NCBI GenBank assembly: GCA_965222975.1
Contig: CBDCVJ010000031.1
Coordinates: 1 to 64,000, forward strand
Length of the DNA stretch: 64,000 nucleotides
Direction: 5' to 3'
DNA from: UBA6168 sp965222975
GTDB lineage: Bacteria > Bacteroidota > Bacteroidia > Chitinophagales > Saprospiraceae
In this document: piece after piece, positions 34,730 through 43,767 of the stretch
Position numbering within the stretch: position 1 is the first letter of the stretch
Layout of the letters: every line of letters starts with the position of its first letter
Translations under genes and position numbers: made by a program
The notes under the pieces: generated by a model
Seen by the model: the letters and a program-made list of their open reading frames with translations, nothing else
The model's database searches: none
What the model was told of the DNA's origin: nothing

Positions 34730-36436
34730 TCACCCCCTTGGCGCCTGATAAATACTCCATCCCATCAAATTTCCATCTGGCCCGAGCCGAAAGATCAATT
34801 CCTGGTTTTTGCTTTCATAAAATAGCATCGAACCATTTCCCAGCCGGAATTGCTCATGTGGTTTGCCGTATTTCTGTTCATCTGTAATGGTCTCGTAGGT
34901 TCCATTTTTAAAGGAAATACCTTTTGATGTTGTTCCATCGTAACGCTCTTCTGTGATATGGAAAGTGAAAAAGGATGCCTTGCCAGAGGAAGGGATAGAT
35001 TGATGGACAAGCACATAAGAATTGGGTAAACCCTTCCGCCACAATGCAATGGAATCAGTCGGGGAAACCCGCAGGGTGAATTGGAGGTTTCGGTCACCAA
35101 AATTCATTTTGCTAAATGGGGTATCATCAATAACTTCATTGGTAGCGACTAAACTTGCCCTATTGGCAAGTGGGTTTTCGTCCGTGTCCACATCGCTCAA
35201 ACGATCCCTATTGACCACGGCAAGCACATTGCCGCTTTCAATATCCAATGCTTTTTTAAAGCGTTTTCGGGCATCCTTTTCATTGCCCTTCAAGGCAGAC
35301 AGGATGCCAAGCATCACGTACCCGTCCGACAAAGTACCCCTCCGTTCAGGCTTACCTTCCGATAGCAAAATGGCCCGTTCTGCCGACACACTGGCATCTT
35401 TCCATTCCAGTTCTTGCATGACTGGCCTGGAGATGCCAAGCAATGCTTTGGCGCAAGCGTTGTTGAGGCGGGCGATGGGGTAATCGGGGTCGAGGTGAAT
35501 GGCATTTTCAAAATAGTAGATCGCATTGAGCAGCATGCGTTCCCGGTATTCGACATCAACAATGTCCCTGCCGCTCTTGTCCATCCTCGACACATAATCC
35601 AATTCAATGGGATAGGTGAATTTGTTTTGTTTATTGGAAAAATGCTGAAGTGCAGCTTGCAGCGAAACGACTCCAATGTTATTATATACCTCTCTGCTCT
35701 TAAAATCCTGCATCACCTGGTCGTAATATACAAGCGCATGGTCATATTCTTCTTGAACTGTAAGCAGGTTAGCTATTTCAAAAATGTTGGTAAAATATTC
35801 GAACTTATCTGCTGACTCCACTGCAAACAATTTCCGCTGCTCCAGACCGGGGTAGTTCGACATGTTGTCATCCGTCAAACGATAGGTTTCATAAACCTTA
35901 TCAAGAAATTTATCCATAATCCCAAACACCTTAAATCCTGCTTGATAGGCCAGTACGCCACCCAAGTAGTCGGCTTGTATTTCATCCTTTTTTTGCTCAT
36001 TGCTCACTGCCTTTTTCAGGCTTGTATGACTGTACTCCCATGCAAATTGGTTTTCCCAACTGTGCTTCTCATAACAATGCACCAATTCGTGCCCAAGCAA
36101 AATGGCAAGCGCATTGAGTGAGTCAGCGCCAAATTCGGTGCATAGGTCATAGCCCTTTTCTTCCAGTTTGACGACCCCGCTCAAAGGGAATGCAGCGGCG
36201 ATGCCCATGCCTGTAGTTTCAACAAGGTGTAGCTCAGGCTTGCGGGAGCGGAAGTCGCCCTTTGCCGCTTTTAGTTTTTGGAAAACCCCTTGCGCCACTT
36301 TCGCTTTATAGGAATCCGCCAATGGTGGATCGGCATAGAAATCAGGGGCAGGGTTTGGTGAAAAAACAAGATTGATTTCAGGTAAATAAAAAAAGCTGCA
36401 ACACAGGACGGAGATAGTCAAGATGATTGTTTTCAT
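34730..36436 (-). CDS. M48-like metalloprotease with TPR region, copy 1
   Basis: 568 residues. Signal peptide (MKTIILTISVLCCSFFYLP). The zincin site is His116-Glu-Leu-Val-His120 in AILLGHELVHCYEKHSW, with a third ligand probably Glu152 in DEIQADYLGG (the ExxAD motif of M48). The helix AFVESADKF and TPR-like repeats (NIGVVSLQAALQHF, AIHLDPDYPIARLNNACAKAL, GILSALKGNEKDARKRFKKAL) span residues 190-430. A C-terminal beta domain ends with GNGSMLFYESKNQELIF. It should be periplasmic. Residues 40-200 are nearly identical to copy 2 while the C-terminal part differs more. Confidence 0.82.
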   Translation of the reverse strand: MKTIILTISVLCCSFFYLPEINLVFSPNPAPDFYADPPLADSYKAKVAQGVFQKLKAAKGDFRSRKPELHLVETTGMGIAAAFPLSGVVKLEEKGYDLCTEFGADSLNALAILLGHELVHCYEKHSWENQFAWEYSHTSLKKAVSNEQKKDEIQADYLGGVLAYQAGFKVFGIMDKFLDKVYETYRLTDDNMSNYPGLEQRKLFAVESADKFEYFTNIFEIANLLTVQEEYDHALVYYDQVMQDFKSREVYNNIGVVSLQAALQHFSNKQNKFTYPIELDYVSRMDKSGRDIVDVEYRERMLLNAIYYFENAIHLDPDYPIARLNNACAKALLGISRPVMQELEWKDASVSAERAILLSEGKPERRGTLSDGYVMLGILSALKGNEKDARKRFKKALDIESGNVLAVVNRDRLSDVDTDENPLANRASLVATNEVIDDTPFSKMNFGDRNLQFTLRVSPTDSIALWRKGLPNSYVLVHQSIPSSGKASFFTFHITEERYDGTTSKGISFKNGTYETITDEQKYGKPHEQFRLGNGSMLFYESKNQELIFRLGPDGNLMGWSIYQAPRG

Positions 36437-36478
36437 ATTTTTTTGATATATGATTCGAATGCCGGGTTAAACATTTGC

Positions 36479-36486
36479 AAAACTAA
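36479..36486 (-). promoter_or_regulatory. Candidate -7 box of M48-like copy 1
   Basis: Reads TAGTTTTG on the minus strand, 43 bases before the ATG at 36436 and after the stop of the YitT gene, so copy 1 need not depend on read-through. Confidence 0.35.
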
Positions 36487-36506
36487 AAATGTGAAGCAGC
36501 ATTGCC

Positions 36507-37484
36507 TCACTTCTTCAATGGTCTTTTCTTGATCACACCTCCCTTGATATCCTTTACTTCCCCAAAAACGATAAAGGCGTTCGGATCAATTTTATCTACC
36601 TCCTTTTTCAGTTTAGCCAATTCCATCCGCGTAATAACTGTATAAATCACTTCGGTACGTCTCAGCGCTTCTCCACGTTTGGCATAGCCCCCTTTGCCTT
36701 CAAAAACCGTAACGCCCCTTCTTATCTTCTCGAGAATGGAAAAACGGATTTCATCACTGTTGGTAGAAATGATCGTTACCCCAATGTATTCTTCTATTCC
36801 TTCAATGATGAAGTCCACTGTTTTGGAGGCAGCCATATAAGTCAGTATGGCATAAAGTGCTGTTTCAATAGAGAGAATGTAAGCTCCAAATGAAAAAATG
36901 ATAATGTTAAAAATGAGTATGATATCGCCAACCGTCAAACTGGTGCGACGGCTCAGGTAAACAGCCATGACCTCCGTACCATCAATGACCGCCCCACCCC
37001 GGATCGAAAGGCCAATGCCCAGGCCGAGAAAAAACCCGCCAAAAACGGCGATCAACAGTTTGTCTTCTGTGATCGTTGGAAAATGCACAAAATGCACCAC
37101 TACTGCCAACAACACAATGGCAACAGCACTTTTAATGGCAAAATCGGCACCCACTACCCGAATACCCATTAGCAAAAACGGGAGATTAATGGCCACCAAT
37201 AAATAGGACAGAGGAATGCTTGTAACAACTTCTACCAAAAGAGAGATACCCGTAACGCCACCATCAATAAATGCATTGGGTAATAAAAAGCTGTTCAGGC
37301 CAAAAGCGGCAGCCCCTACCCCCGCACAGATCAGCAAGACATCTTTGAAAAAATAAATGATTTCCACCTCCATATTACGGGACTCCCGCCTGATCATTTT
37401 GGGTGGTATCTTTGATCCGGGGTGTTTTTTCCGGATGCTTTTCTCTACGGCATCTTGAATGATTTGCTGAAAAATCGGGCTCAT
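36507..37484 (-). CDS. YitT family membrane protein (DUF161-DUF2179)
   Basis: 325 residues. A basic N-terminal stretch of about 45 residues precedes five or six membrane helices (FFKDVLLICAGVGAAAFGLNSF, LVAINLPFLLMGI, IKSAVAIVLLAVVVHFVHF, LLIAVFGGFFLGLGIGLSI, VGDIILIFNIIIFSFGAYIL). Motifs GGVTGISLL and GGAVIDGTEVMAVYL are those of YitT proteins. A C-terminal DUF2179 domain (GVTVFEGKGGYAKRGEALR, VITRMELAKLKKEVDKIDP) faces the cytoplasm. Function unproven; transporter or signalling roles have been proposed for relatives. Its N-terminus is longer than usual. It sits between the two M48-like copies. Confidence 0.88.
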   Translation of the reverse strand: MSPIFQQIIQDAVEKSIRKKHPGSKIPPKMIRRESRNMEVEIIYFFKDVLLICAGVGAAAFGLNSFLLPNAFIDGGVTGISLLVEVVTSIPLSYLLVAINLPFLLMGIRVVGADFAIKSAVAIVLLAVVVHFVHFPTITEDKLLIAVFGGFFLGLGIGLSIRGGAVIDGTEVMAVYLSRRTSLTVGDIILIFNIIIFSFGAYILSIETALYAILTYMAASKTVDFIIEGIEEYIGVTIISTNSDEIRFSILEKIRRGVTVFEGKGGYAKRGEALRRTEVIYTVITRMELAKLKKEVDKIDPNAFIVFGEVKDIKGGVIKKRPLKK

Positions 37485-37570
37485 AAAAATTTGGTTCTGT
37501 TAAAAGAGCAGGAAGGTTAAGGTAACCCCCAAAGACTCCAATTAATGTCATTATTCAAACAATGAAAAAT

Positions 37571-37689
37571 AACCGTAACTGCTCAGCATAGAGGGAGAAA
37601 GAAGAAAAAATGAATTTTTTTCTTCTTTCTCCCTCCTGAGTGGCGGTTGTTTTTTTAGAAAAATTTCTGATTTTTCCAAAAAAACAACC
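37571..37689. repeat. Two adjoining strong hairpins
   Basis: The first has GAGGGAGAAAGAAGAAAAAA at 37591-37610 perfectly paired with 37616-37635 and an outer stem (CTCAG/CTGAG, AACCG/CGGTT). The second pairs GGTTGTTTTTTT (37645-37656) with AAAAAAACAACC (37678-37689). The bases GGTT at 37645-37648 can join either stem, so the two are mutually exclusive at their edge. They lie between the YitT and M48-like copy 2 genes and could end the copy 2 transcript. Confidence 0.7.
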
Positions 37690-37827
37690 CTCCTGAATAG
37701 TTACAAAGTATTGTAGGCGATACAAACAAGGCTGGAAAGATAGTGGAATGTACCGTATCACTTTACTGGCCGATGGACTAAATCCCTTTGTTTCATTCAG
37801 GTTGTGATAAATCAGGTTGGGTGTACC

Positions 37828-39528
37828 TCAATGGCGTACCTCTTGATAGATGCTCCACTTCAACAAATTCCCTTCAGGTCCGAGGTGAAAAATCAGGTCT
37901 TGATTTTTATATTTGTAAAGAAGCAATGAGCCGTTGCCTAAGTCGAATTGTTCGTGCGGGAAGCCGTATTTTTCGGTAATTAATTCATACGTGCCATTTT
38001 TTAAGGAAATGCCTTTCAATGTTTCTCCTTCATATCTTTCTTCCGTGCTGTGGAAAATAGCATAGGTAGGCCTAAAAGAAACAGGGTTGCTATCAATAGT
38101 TTCATGTACCAATACGTAGGAATTAGGAAAATCCTTTCGCCACAAGGTTATGGAATCGGTTGGGGATTTCCGCAGGGTAAACTCAATATTACTATCTCCA
38201 AAATCCATGGCCGAAAAAGGGATACCGTCAATTGTTTCATCGCTGTTCAGCGAAGTTTCTTGGTAGGAAAGAGGGTTTTCACCAAGTCCTAAAACGCTTT
38301 TATTAGCCATTGCCAAAATATTATTATCTGCTATTTCCAACGCCTTGTCAAAATACCTTTGAGCATTGGCACTATCGGACTCCATAGCCGATAAGATACC
38401 CAGCATGACGTACCCATCCGACAAAGTGCTTTTCCATTCATCGTTGTTCTCCGACTGGAGGATGGCCCGCTCCGCCGATAAGCTGGCATCCCTCCATTCC
38501 AATCTGCTTTTTCCCGGCCTGACAATGCCGAGCAAAGCATTAGCGCAAGCCCTGTTGAGATGGGCGATGGGATAATTGGGATCAAGGTGTATGGCATTGT
38601 CAAAATAAAAAAGGGCGTCCAGCAACTTGCGTTCCTTGTATTCAGCGTGTGATTCAGCACCCCTTGTACTATTCATTCGGGACACAAAGTCCAATTCAAT
38701 AGGATAGTTGAATTTGATCTGTTTGGGTGAAAAATGCTGAACGGCTGCGAGCATCGAAACTACGCCTATGTTGTTGTAAACTTCCCGGCTCTTAAAATCC
38801 AACATAACCTGATCGTAGTAGGTAAGGGCATCGTCATACAATTCCTGAACAGTAAGCAGGTTGGCCATTTCGAAGAGATTAGTAAAGTACTTGAATTTGT
38901 CCGCCGACTCCACGGCAAACAATTTCCGCTGCTCCAATCCAGGGTAATGCTGCGTGGTTTCATCTGTCAATTGATAGGTAGCATAAACCTTATCAAGGAA
39001 CCTGTCCATGATCCCAAACACTTTATAACCAGCTTGATAAGCCAATACGCCACCCAAGTAATCGGCTTGTATTTCATCCTTCTTTTGTTCGTTGCTAATG
39101 GCCTTTTTAAGGCTCGTATGGCTGTACTCCCACGCAAATTGATTTTCCCAACTGTGCTTCTCATAACAATGCACCAACTCATGCCCGAGCAAAATGGCAA
39201 GGGCATTCAATGAGTCTGCACCAAATTCCGTGCAGAGGTCGTAGCCCTTTTCTTCCAGCTTGATGACCCCGCTCAAAGGGAATGCGGCAGCGATGCCCAT
39301 GCCTGTTGTTTCGACGAGGTGCAATTCTGGTTTGCGGGAGCGGAAATCCCCTTTAGCGGCCTTTAATTTTTGGAATACTTCCTGCGCCACCTTTGCTTTA
39401 TAGGAATCCGCAAGAGACGGTTCAGCATAAAAACCGGGAACAGGTTGAGGCAAAATAGAAATGTTGCTTTTGGGCATATAAAAAAAACTACAGCTCAAAA
39501 CGGCAAGGGACAAGATAAGTGCTTTCAT
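37828..39528 (-). CDS. M48-like metalloprotease with TPR region, copy 2
   Basis: 566 residues, full-length sister of the gene at 34730. Signal peptide MKALILSLAVLSCSFFYMP, HELVH at the same place as in copy 1 (AILLGHELVHCYEKHSW), DEIQADYLGG ligand motif, then TPR-like units (NIGVVSMLAAVQHF, AIHLDPNYPIAHLNRACANAL) and the C-terminal beta domain (GNGSLLLYKYKNQDLIF). The first 200 residues match copy 1 almost everywhere; the last 200 differ at many sites. It looks like a duplication with the YitT gene in between, or with later insertion of it. The promoter is not clear. Confidence 0.82.
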   Translation of the reverse strand: MKALILSLAVLSCSFFYMPKSNISILPQPVPGFYAEPSLADSYKAKVAQEVFQKLKAAKGDFRSRKPELHLVETTGMGIAAAFPLSGVIKLEEKGYDLCTEFGADSLNALAILLGHELVHCYEKHSWENQFAWEYSHTSLKKAISNEQKKDEIQADYLGGVLAYQAGYKVFGIMDRFLDKVYATYQLTDETTQHYPGLEQRKLFAVESADKFKYFTNLFEMANLLTVQELYDDALTYYDQVMLDFKSREVYNNIGVVSMLAAVQHFSPKQIKFNYPIELDFVSRMNSTRGAESHAEYKERKLLDALFYFDNAIHLDPNYPIAHLNRACANALLGIVRPGKSRLEWRDASLSAERAILQSENNDEWKSTLSDGYVMLGILSAMESDSANAQRYFDKALEIADNNILAMANKSVLGLGENPLSYQETSLNSDETIDGIPFSAMDFGDSNIEFTLRKSPTDSITLWRKDFPNSYVLVHETIDSNPVSFRPTYAIFHSTEERYEGETLKGISLKNGTYELITEKYGFPHEQFDLGNGSLLLYKYKNQDLIFHLGPEGNLLKWSIYQEVRH

Positions 39529-39799
39529 TCGTGTTTTAAGTTAACTATTCAGCACCGCATTAAAAAAAACGAGTTGGAAACTTAGCTGAATAAAATAACC
39601 GGCACCAAATAGAAACATTTTTAGTGAAAAAATACTGATAACTTTTTGGTGAAAATGCGATCAACAAAATAAGGACTTGAATAGCATCATCTTTAAGGAT
39701 TTGATGATGCCTATGCGAAGTTTTTTTTACTACCCCAATAGTGCAGGGGAGTAAAGAATTTGATAACCAACAAAATTTCATGGGAAAATGCCTGTCCTG

Positions 39800-39840
39800 G
39801 TTTTATCCCGAAGTAAATTCGGAGCATGCTACCGGGAAGG
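39800..39840. repeat. Palindromic word repeat (CCCGAA..TTCGG type)
   Basis: TCCCGAAGTAAATTCGGAGC and the following GCTACCGGGA resemble 44715-44760 read on the other strand. The rest of 39529-40125 has small hairpins at 39990-40030 (GTTTTTGTA/TACAAAAAC and ACTCCAT/ATGGAGT) and no further gene. Confidence 0.5.
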
Positions 39841-40125
39841 CTGTACGATGATTTAGATATTCTGTTGAGGCACTTGAAAACGTTAATTTAGGGAAAAACT
39901 TTAAACCCTCAATTTTTTGGTATGATAATTTTTTGAAATATCTATACCACCAGTATATACCCATTTGACGAATGAAGTTATCAGTTTTTGTATTTTTACA
40001 AAAACTCCATAAACAAAAATGGAGTTAGGAGAGCAGAGAACAAAATGAAAACACCCTCCAATCTCACTGCTCTTTGCCTACTACTCTGCACTCTGCACCC
40101 ACCTCTTAGAACAAAAAAAGGCTTT

Positions 40126-42309
40126 ATGAAACGATCAATTTTAATCTCAGGACTGCTTCTTTTTTCTTTTCTTGGAAATGCCCAACAAAAAGGTGCTACT
40201 CCTCTACCCAATGGAGAAAGTTCAGTATCTGGTACTACCCGTGCCCTTGTTATAGGCATTTCCGATTATCAAGACAGCGATATCCCATCCTTGAAATATG
40301 CGCATATAGATGCGGAAGAATTTACCGTATTTTTAAAATCCAAAGCAGGCGGGATGCTCAAAGAAGAGCAAATTGAAATTATCACCAACGAGCAAGCAAC
40401 CGTAGCCAATATTTATGGCAAACTCGATTGGTTGCTGGAAGTGACGGGCGAAAACGACCGGGCTATTATTTATTTCTCAGGCCACGGCGATGTGGAAACG
40501 GCTACCAGCCGCAACCGGGGATTCTTGCTTGCCTATGACACACCGCCCACCAATTATCGCATCGGCGCCTTGCGGGTAAACGACTTGAATGACATCCTGG
40601 CTGATCTGGTGGAGGTGAACAAAGCAAAGGTCATTCTCGTCACCGATGCCTGCCGCTCCGGTAAACTGGCCGGGGGAACAGAGGGAGCTACTTCAACCGC
40701 CTCTGCCCTCGCTGAACAATTTGAAAACCAAATAAAAATAATGTCCTGCCAGCCCGATGAATTTTCGCTTGAAGGCGAACAATGGGGAGGCGGACGTGGC
40801 GTGTTTTCCTACCACCTCATTGATGGCCTCACTGGTATAGCCGACGCAAATAATAATGCAACGGTAAACCTTTATGAACTGGAAAAATACCTCAAAGACA
40901 AAATCCCGGAAGAAACCGACCTCCAACAAGTTCCCATCCTTATTGGTCCGCCCAAGACCATTCTCTCCAATGTGGATGCGGGCGAATTGGCGACCCTCCT
41001 CGAAAAAAGAAACAGCCAACCTCAAGTGCTTGCTGCCGTCCAAAACAAAGGTTTGGAAAAAGAAATATTGGCCAAAGCGGATACTTCCGTTCAACAGTTA
41101 TATGATGAGTTTTTAGCCGCTGTGGATAATCAATATTTTTTGCCATCTGATTATAATGAATCCAGACAAAAAGGAAAGTCCGCCAGTGCGTTATATAATA
41201 TTTTATCAAAAGAAAATTCCTTAAAGCCGCTTCACTCTGTTATGAAAAGGAATTTTGCGGTAGCCTTGCAAGACAAGTCCCAAAAATCAATTAATGCATA
41301 TTTAAAAGCCGACCCGGAAGAATTGAATGAGCGCTGGGTCAATTTCGGAAAAAAGTACAAATCCAACCCAGCATATCTCGGCAAAGCCGCATCCCTCCTA
41401 GGAGAAAAACATTATTTATATGATCGGTTGATTGCCAAAAAATATTATTACGAGGGATTGTTGCTACGCCTGGAGGGTGAAAAAACAAAAAGTGATTCGC
41501 TGTTTAATTTGGCTTTGGAAAAAGAAAAACTGGCTCTGCAATATGATGATGGGTCGGCATTTATTTATAATGAAGTCGGCATGATCTATAAAAGATTATA
41601 TTATTCGCATGGTGGAATAAATGGTTCGAAAGAAATAACAGACAGTTTGTACCATAATCAAATTTTGATGTTTGAAAAGGCCATTCAAATTGCCCCGAAA
41701 TGGGTGATGCCACATATCAATTTGGCCGGCTTGTATCTTATGAATAATGAATTGGATAAATCAGAAGCAAAGTGTGCCATTGCCCATTCCCTGGACTCAA
41801 CCCAACTTGGCCCTAAATGGTATATGGGAAACATTTATCAAGATAGAGGGGAAAATGATAAAGCCATCAAATTATTCAATGAAGTGATAAATAATAATCC
41901 GAATTTCAATGCCCTTGTTTATAACAACCTTGGCCTTGCTTATTTTAATACCAATCAATATGAATTGGCAGAAAAAATGTATTTAAAGGCACTTGAAAAG
42001 GACTCGATGGAATTCATAATTTACGAAAATTTAGGCTTACTATATTATAAATCAAAAAATTATGACAAATCAATTGCTATAAATTTAAAACGGACAATTT
42101 TAGACCCCGAAAACAGCATGCCCTTTTACAATATCGCATGCGTGGTTTCTCTACAAGGTAAAGGGGAAGCGGCAGTCGAATGGCTGGAAAAATCAATAGC
42201 AAAAGGATTTAATAAATATAACTGGATAAAAAACGATGCTGACCTTGAAAATGCAAGAAAAGCCCCCACCTACCTAAAATTAAAGAACCAATATTTCCCT
42301 AATAATTAA
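40126..42309 (+). CDS. Caspase-like (C14) protein with TPR repeats
   Basis: 727 residues from ATG 40126 (MKRSILISGLLLFSFLGNAQ is a clean signal peptide; the frame is open to 39988 but lacks a signal there). The caspase domain starts at TRALVIGISDYQDSDIPSL, with His120 in IIYFSGHGDVE and Cys176 in VILVTDACRSGK, and a p10-like segment KIMSCQPDEFSLEGEQWGGG. Then come a linker with LLEKRNSQPQVL and at least five TPR units (VYNNLGLAYFNTNQYELAEK, YENLGLLYYKSKNYDKS) to the C-terminus. Expected in the periplasm or exported. It is followed by a convergent gene for a FecR-like repeat protein, a possible partner. Confidence 0.9.
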   Translation: MKRSILISGLLLFSFLGNAQQKGATPLPNGESSVSGTTRALVIGISDYQDSDIPSLKYAHIDAEEFTVFLKSKAGGMLKEEQIEIITNEQATVANIYGKLDWLLEVTGENDRAIIYFSGHGDVETATSRNRGFLLAYDTPPTNYRIGALRVNDLNDILADLVEVNKAKVILVTDACRSGKLAGGTEGATSTASALAEQFENQIKIMSCQPDEFSLEGEQWGGGRGVFSYHLIDGLTGIADANNNATVNLYELEKYLKDKIPEETDLQQVPILIGPPKTILSNVDAGELATLLEKRNSQPQVLAAVQNKGLEKEILAKADTSVQQLYDEFLAAVDNQYFLPSDYNESRQKGKSASALYNILSKENSLKPLHSVMKRNFAVALQDKSQKSINAYLKADPEELNERWVNFGKKYKSNPAYLGKAASLLGEKHYLYDRLIAKKYYYEGLLLRLEGEKTKSDSLFNLALEKEKLALQYDDGSAFIYNEVGMIYKRLYYSHGGINGSKEITDSLYHNQILMFEKAIQIAPKWVMPHINLAGLYLMNNELDKSEAKCAIAHSLDSTQLGPKWYMGNIYQDRGENDKAIKLFNEVINNNPNFNALVYNNLGLAYFNTNQYELAEKMYLKALEKDSMEFIIYENLGLLYYKSKNYDKSIAINLKRTILDPENSMPFYNIACVVSLQGKGEAAVEWLEKSIAKGFNKYNWIKNDADLENARKAPTYLKLKNQYFPNN

Positions 42310-42384
42310 GAAATTGGGGGATTTGAATTCCAATCCCCCAATTTCCAATTTCCAATTTTTAATTTTTAATTTTTAATTCCTCAA

Positions 42385-43254
42385 TTAATTATTACGTTCC
42401 AAAAAAGCTTTATACATTAATTTGGCAACAGCATCATCTGCATTTTTTGACAACGCTTTTTTATAATACTTTGCCGACATACCATTCAATCCAGCTTTCT
42501 CCAGCACAGCAGCCTTCATCAATAATTTCTGGACTTTTTTGGACTTTTTATACAATGGGTCTGCTTTCAGCGGGGCAATGGCCTTTTTCATTTTCATTTT
42601 AGTCGTTTTATCCTTTCTGCCATAGCCTGCGCCCGTTTCATTGTTTTTGACGCTTCCGCCGTCGCCGTAACCTGCGCCCGTTTCATTGTTTTTGACACCT
42701 CCGCCGTCGCCGTAACCTGCGCCCGTTTCATTGTTTTTGACACCTCCGCCATCTCCGTAGCCTGCGCCCTGTTCTGTGGATTTGACACTTCCGCCGTCGC
42801 CGTAGCCTGCGCCCGTTTCATTGTTTTTGACACTTCCGCCATCTCCGTAACCTGCTCCCTTCTCCGTCAATTTATCCTGACCTTCCTGAAGTTTAGTGGA
42901 AGCGATCAATTGCTGGAAAAAGTAGGTCGTAGCCTCTGATTGTTTTCTTGTGAATTTGCTGATGTCAGCTCCGTTCAGACTATAGTTACCTTTTTTATTT
43001 ACTTGAACAATGTCCTTGTTCCTGACCAAGCTTACGGATGATTTTTCACCGACATTGACTGTGACATCTTCTTCGAGGGTCATTCCTGGTGTGACTGGGG
43101 CTGCTTTGGACGACCCCTTATCTGTATAATTCACTTCACCTTTCACTGTCCAGACAGTAAAAGAAGTGGAAGCATTTGCATTGAAAGTTTGGGCTTGTAA
43201 TGAACTTATTGAGAAAATGCCAATAAGCCATAGGACGGATGTTAGATGTTTCAT
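42385..43254 (-). CDS. FecR-like exported protein with GAGYGDGG repeats
   Basis: 289 residues. Signal peptide ending SLQAQ. Residues about 28-95 form a FecR-like beta unit (WTVKGEVNY, VTPGMTLEEDVTVNVGEKSSVSLV). Residues 130-208 are six repeats of about 15 residues based on GAGYGDGGSVKNNET, followed by a basic segment (KDKTTKMKMKKA) and a helical end with TPR-like character (LLMKAAVLEKAGLNGMSAKYYKKAL). The Gly/Tyr/Asp tract is probably flexible. It converges on the caspase-TPR gene 75 bases away and may be a substrate or scaffold of it; no caspase cleavage site can be named. Confidence 0.75.
   Translation of the reverse strand: MKHLTSVLWLIGIFSISSLQAQTFNANASTSFTVWTVKGEVNYTDKGSSKAAPVTPGMTLEEDVTVNVGEKSSVSLVRNKDIVQVNKKGNYSLNGADISKFTRKQSEATTYFFQQLIASTKLQEGQDKLTEKGAGYGDGGSVKNNETGAGYGDGGSVKSTEQGAGYGDGGGVKNNETGAGYGDGGGVKNNETGAGYGDGGSVKNNETGAGYGRKDKTTKMKMKKAIAPLKADPLYKKSKKVQKLLMKAAVLEKAGLNGMSAKYYKKALSKNADDAVAKLMYKAFLERNN
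42620..42860 (-). repeat. 45-base tandem repeat within the FecR-like gene
   Basis: About five to six units whose minus-strand code gives GAGYGDGG(S/G)VKNNET, with one unit having STEQ in place of NNET. Units are near identical at base level (variants GTCGCC/ATCTCC), which points to recent expansion and copy number variation. Confidence 0.85.
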
Positions 43255-43478
43255 TATTGTAGTATATTTAGAGGTGAAAGAAAAGATATGTTCTTGTCAT
43301 TAATTCAAGTAGTGATATATCAGTATAACGGATTATTGATGTACCAGATACCAGATTTAGGAACCGATAAACCGTTATACCTTTCACCGATAAACCATTC
43401 TTGAGTTAATTAGAAGAAGTGTTTGCTTGATGGTGCTATTTACTCAAATTTTGCAGGAATATAAAATGTTAGGCTATT

Positions 43479-43600
43479 TATACTGAACCATAATAGGTTT
43501 TGTGCAAATGGGAAAATTGCTTTTAGCTATTAGCCATTGGCTATTAGCTAACAGCCAATGGCCAAAAGCATTTGCACAAAACCTAAAGTGGTCGAGTATA
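43479..43600. mobile_element. MITE-like element A, copy 2
   Basis: Same left end (TATACTGAACCATAATAGG, TTTTGTGCAAAT) and right end (ATTTGCACAAAACCTAAAG, TGGTCGAGTATA) as copy 1, but the middle is a different hairpin of GCTATTAGCCATTGGCT words. It is 122 bp. It lies in the 513-base gap between the FecR-like gene start (43254) and the sterol-desaturase-family gene (43768); I see no gene elsewhere in that gap. Confidence 0.72.
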
Positions 43601-43767
43601 AACATTATTCGTTTAACGGCGAACGGCAGACGGCCAGTTAATCAAAAAAGAATTCAGACAGAAGTTTTATGAATGGGCATTCATTTTTAGGTTGATACTG
43701 TGAGAGAGCGCATGGTTATCAGCAGCACTAATTTATTTCATACTATTTTTCTCAGCAGCATTTGGCA

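Noticed and set aside
39988..40125. Longer start for the caspase-TPR gene
   Set aside because: The upstream 46 codons would bury the signal peptide that begins at ATG 40126, and they overlap small hairpins.
42620..42860. Regular repeats that could be taken for a CRISPR array
   Set aside because: Units are contiguous 45-base coding repeats without spacers and lie in a gene.
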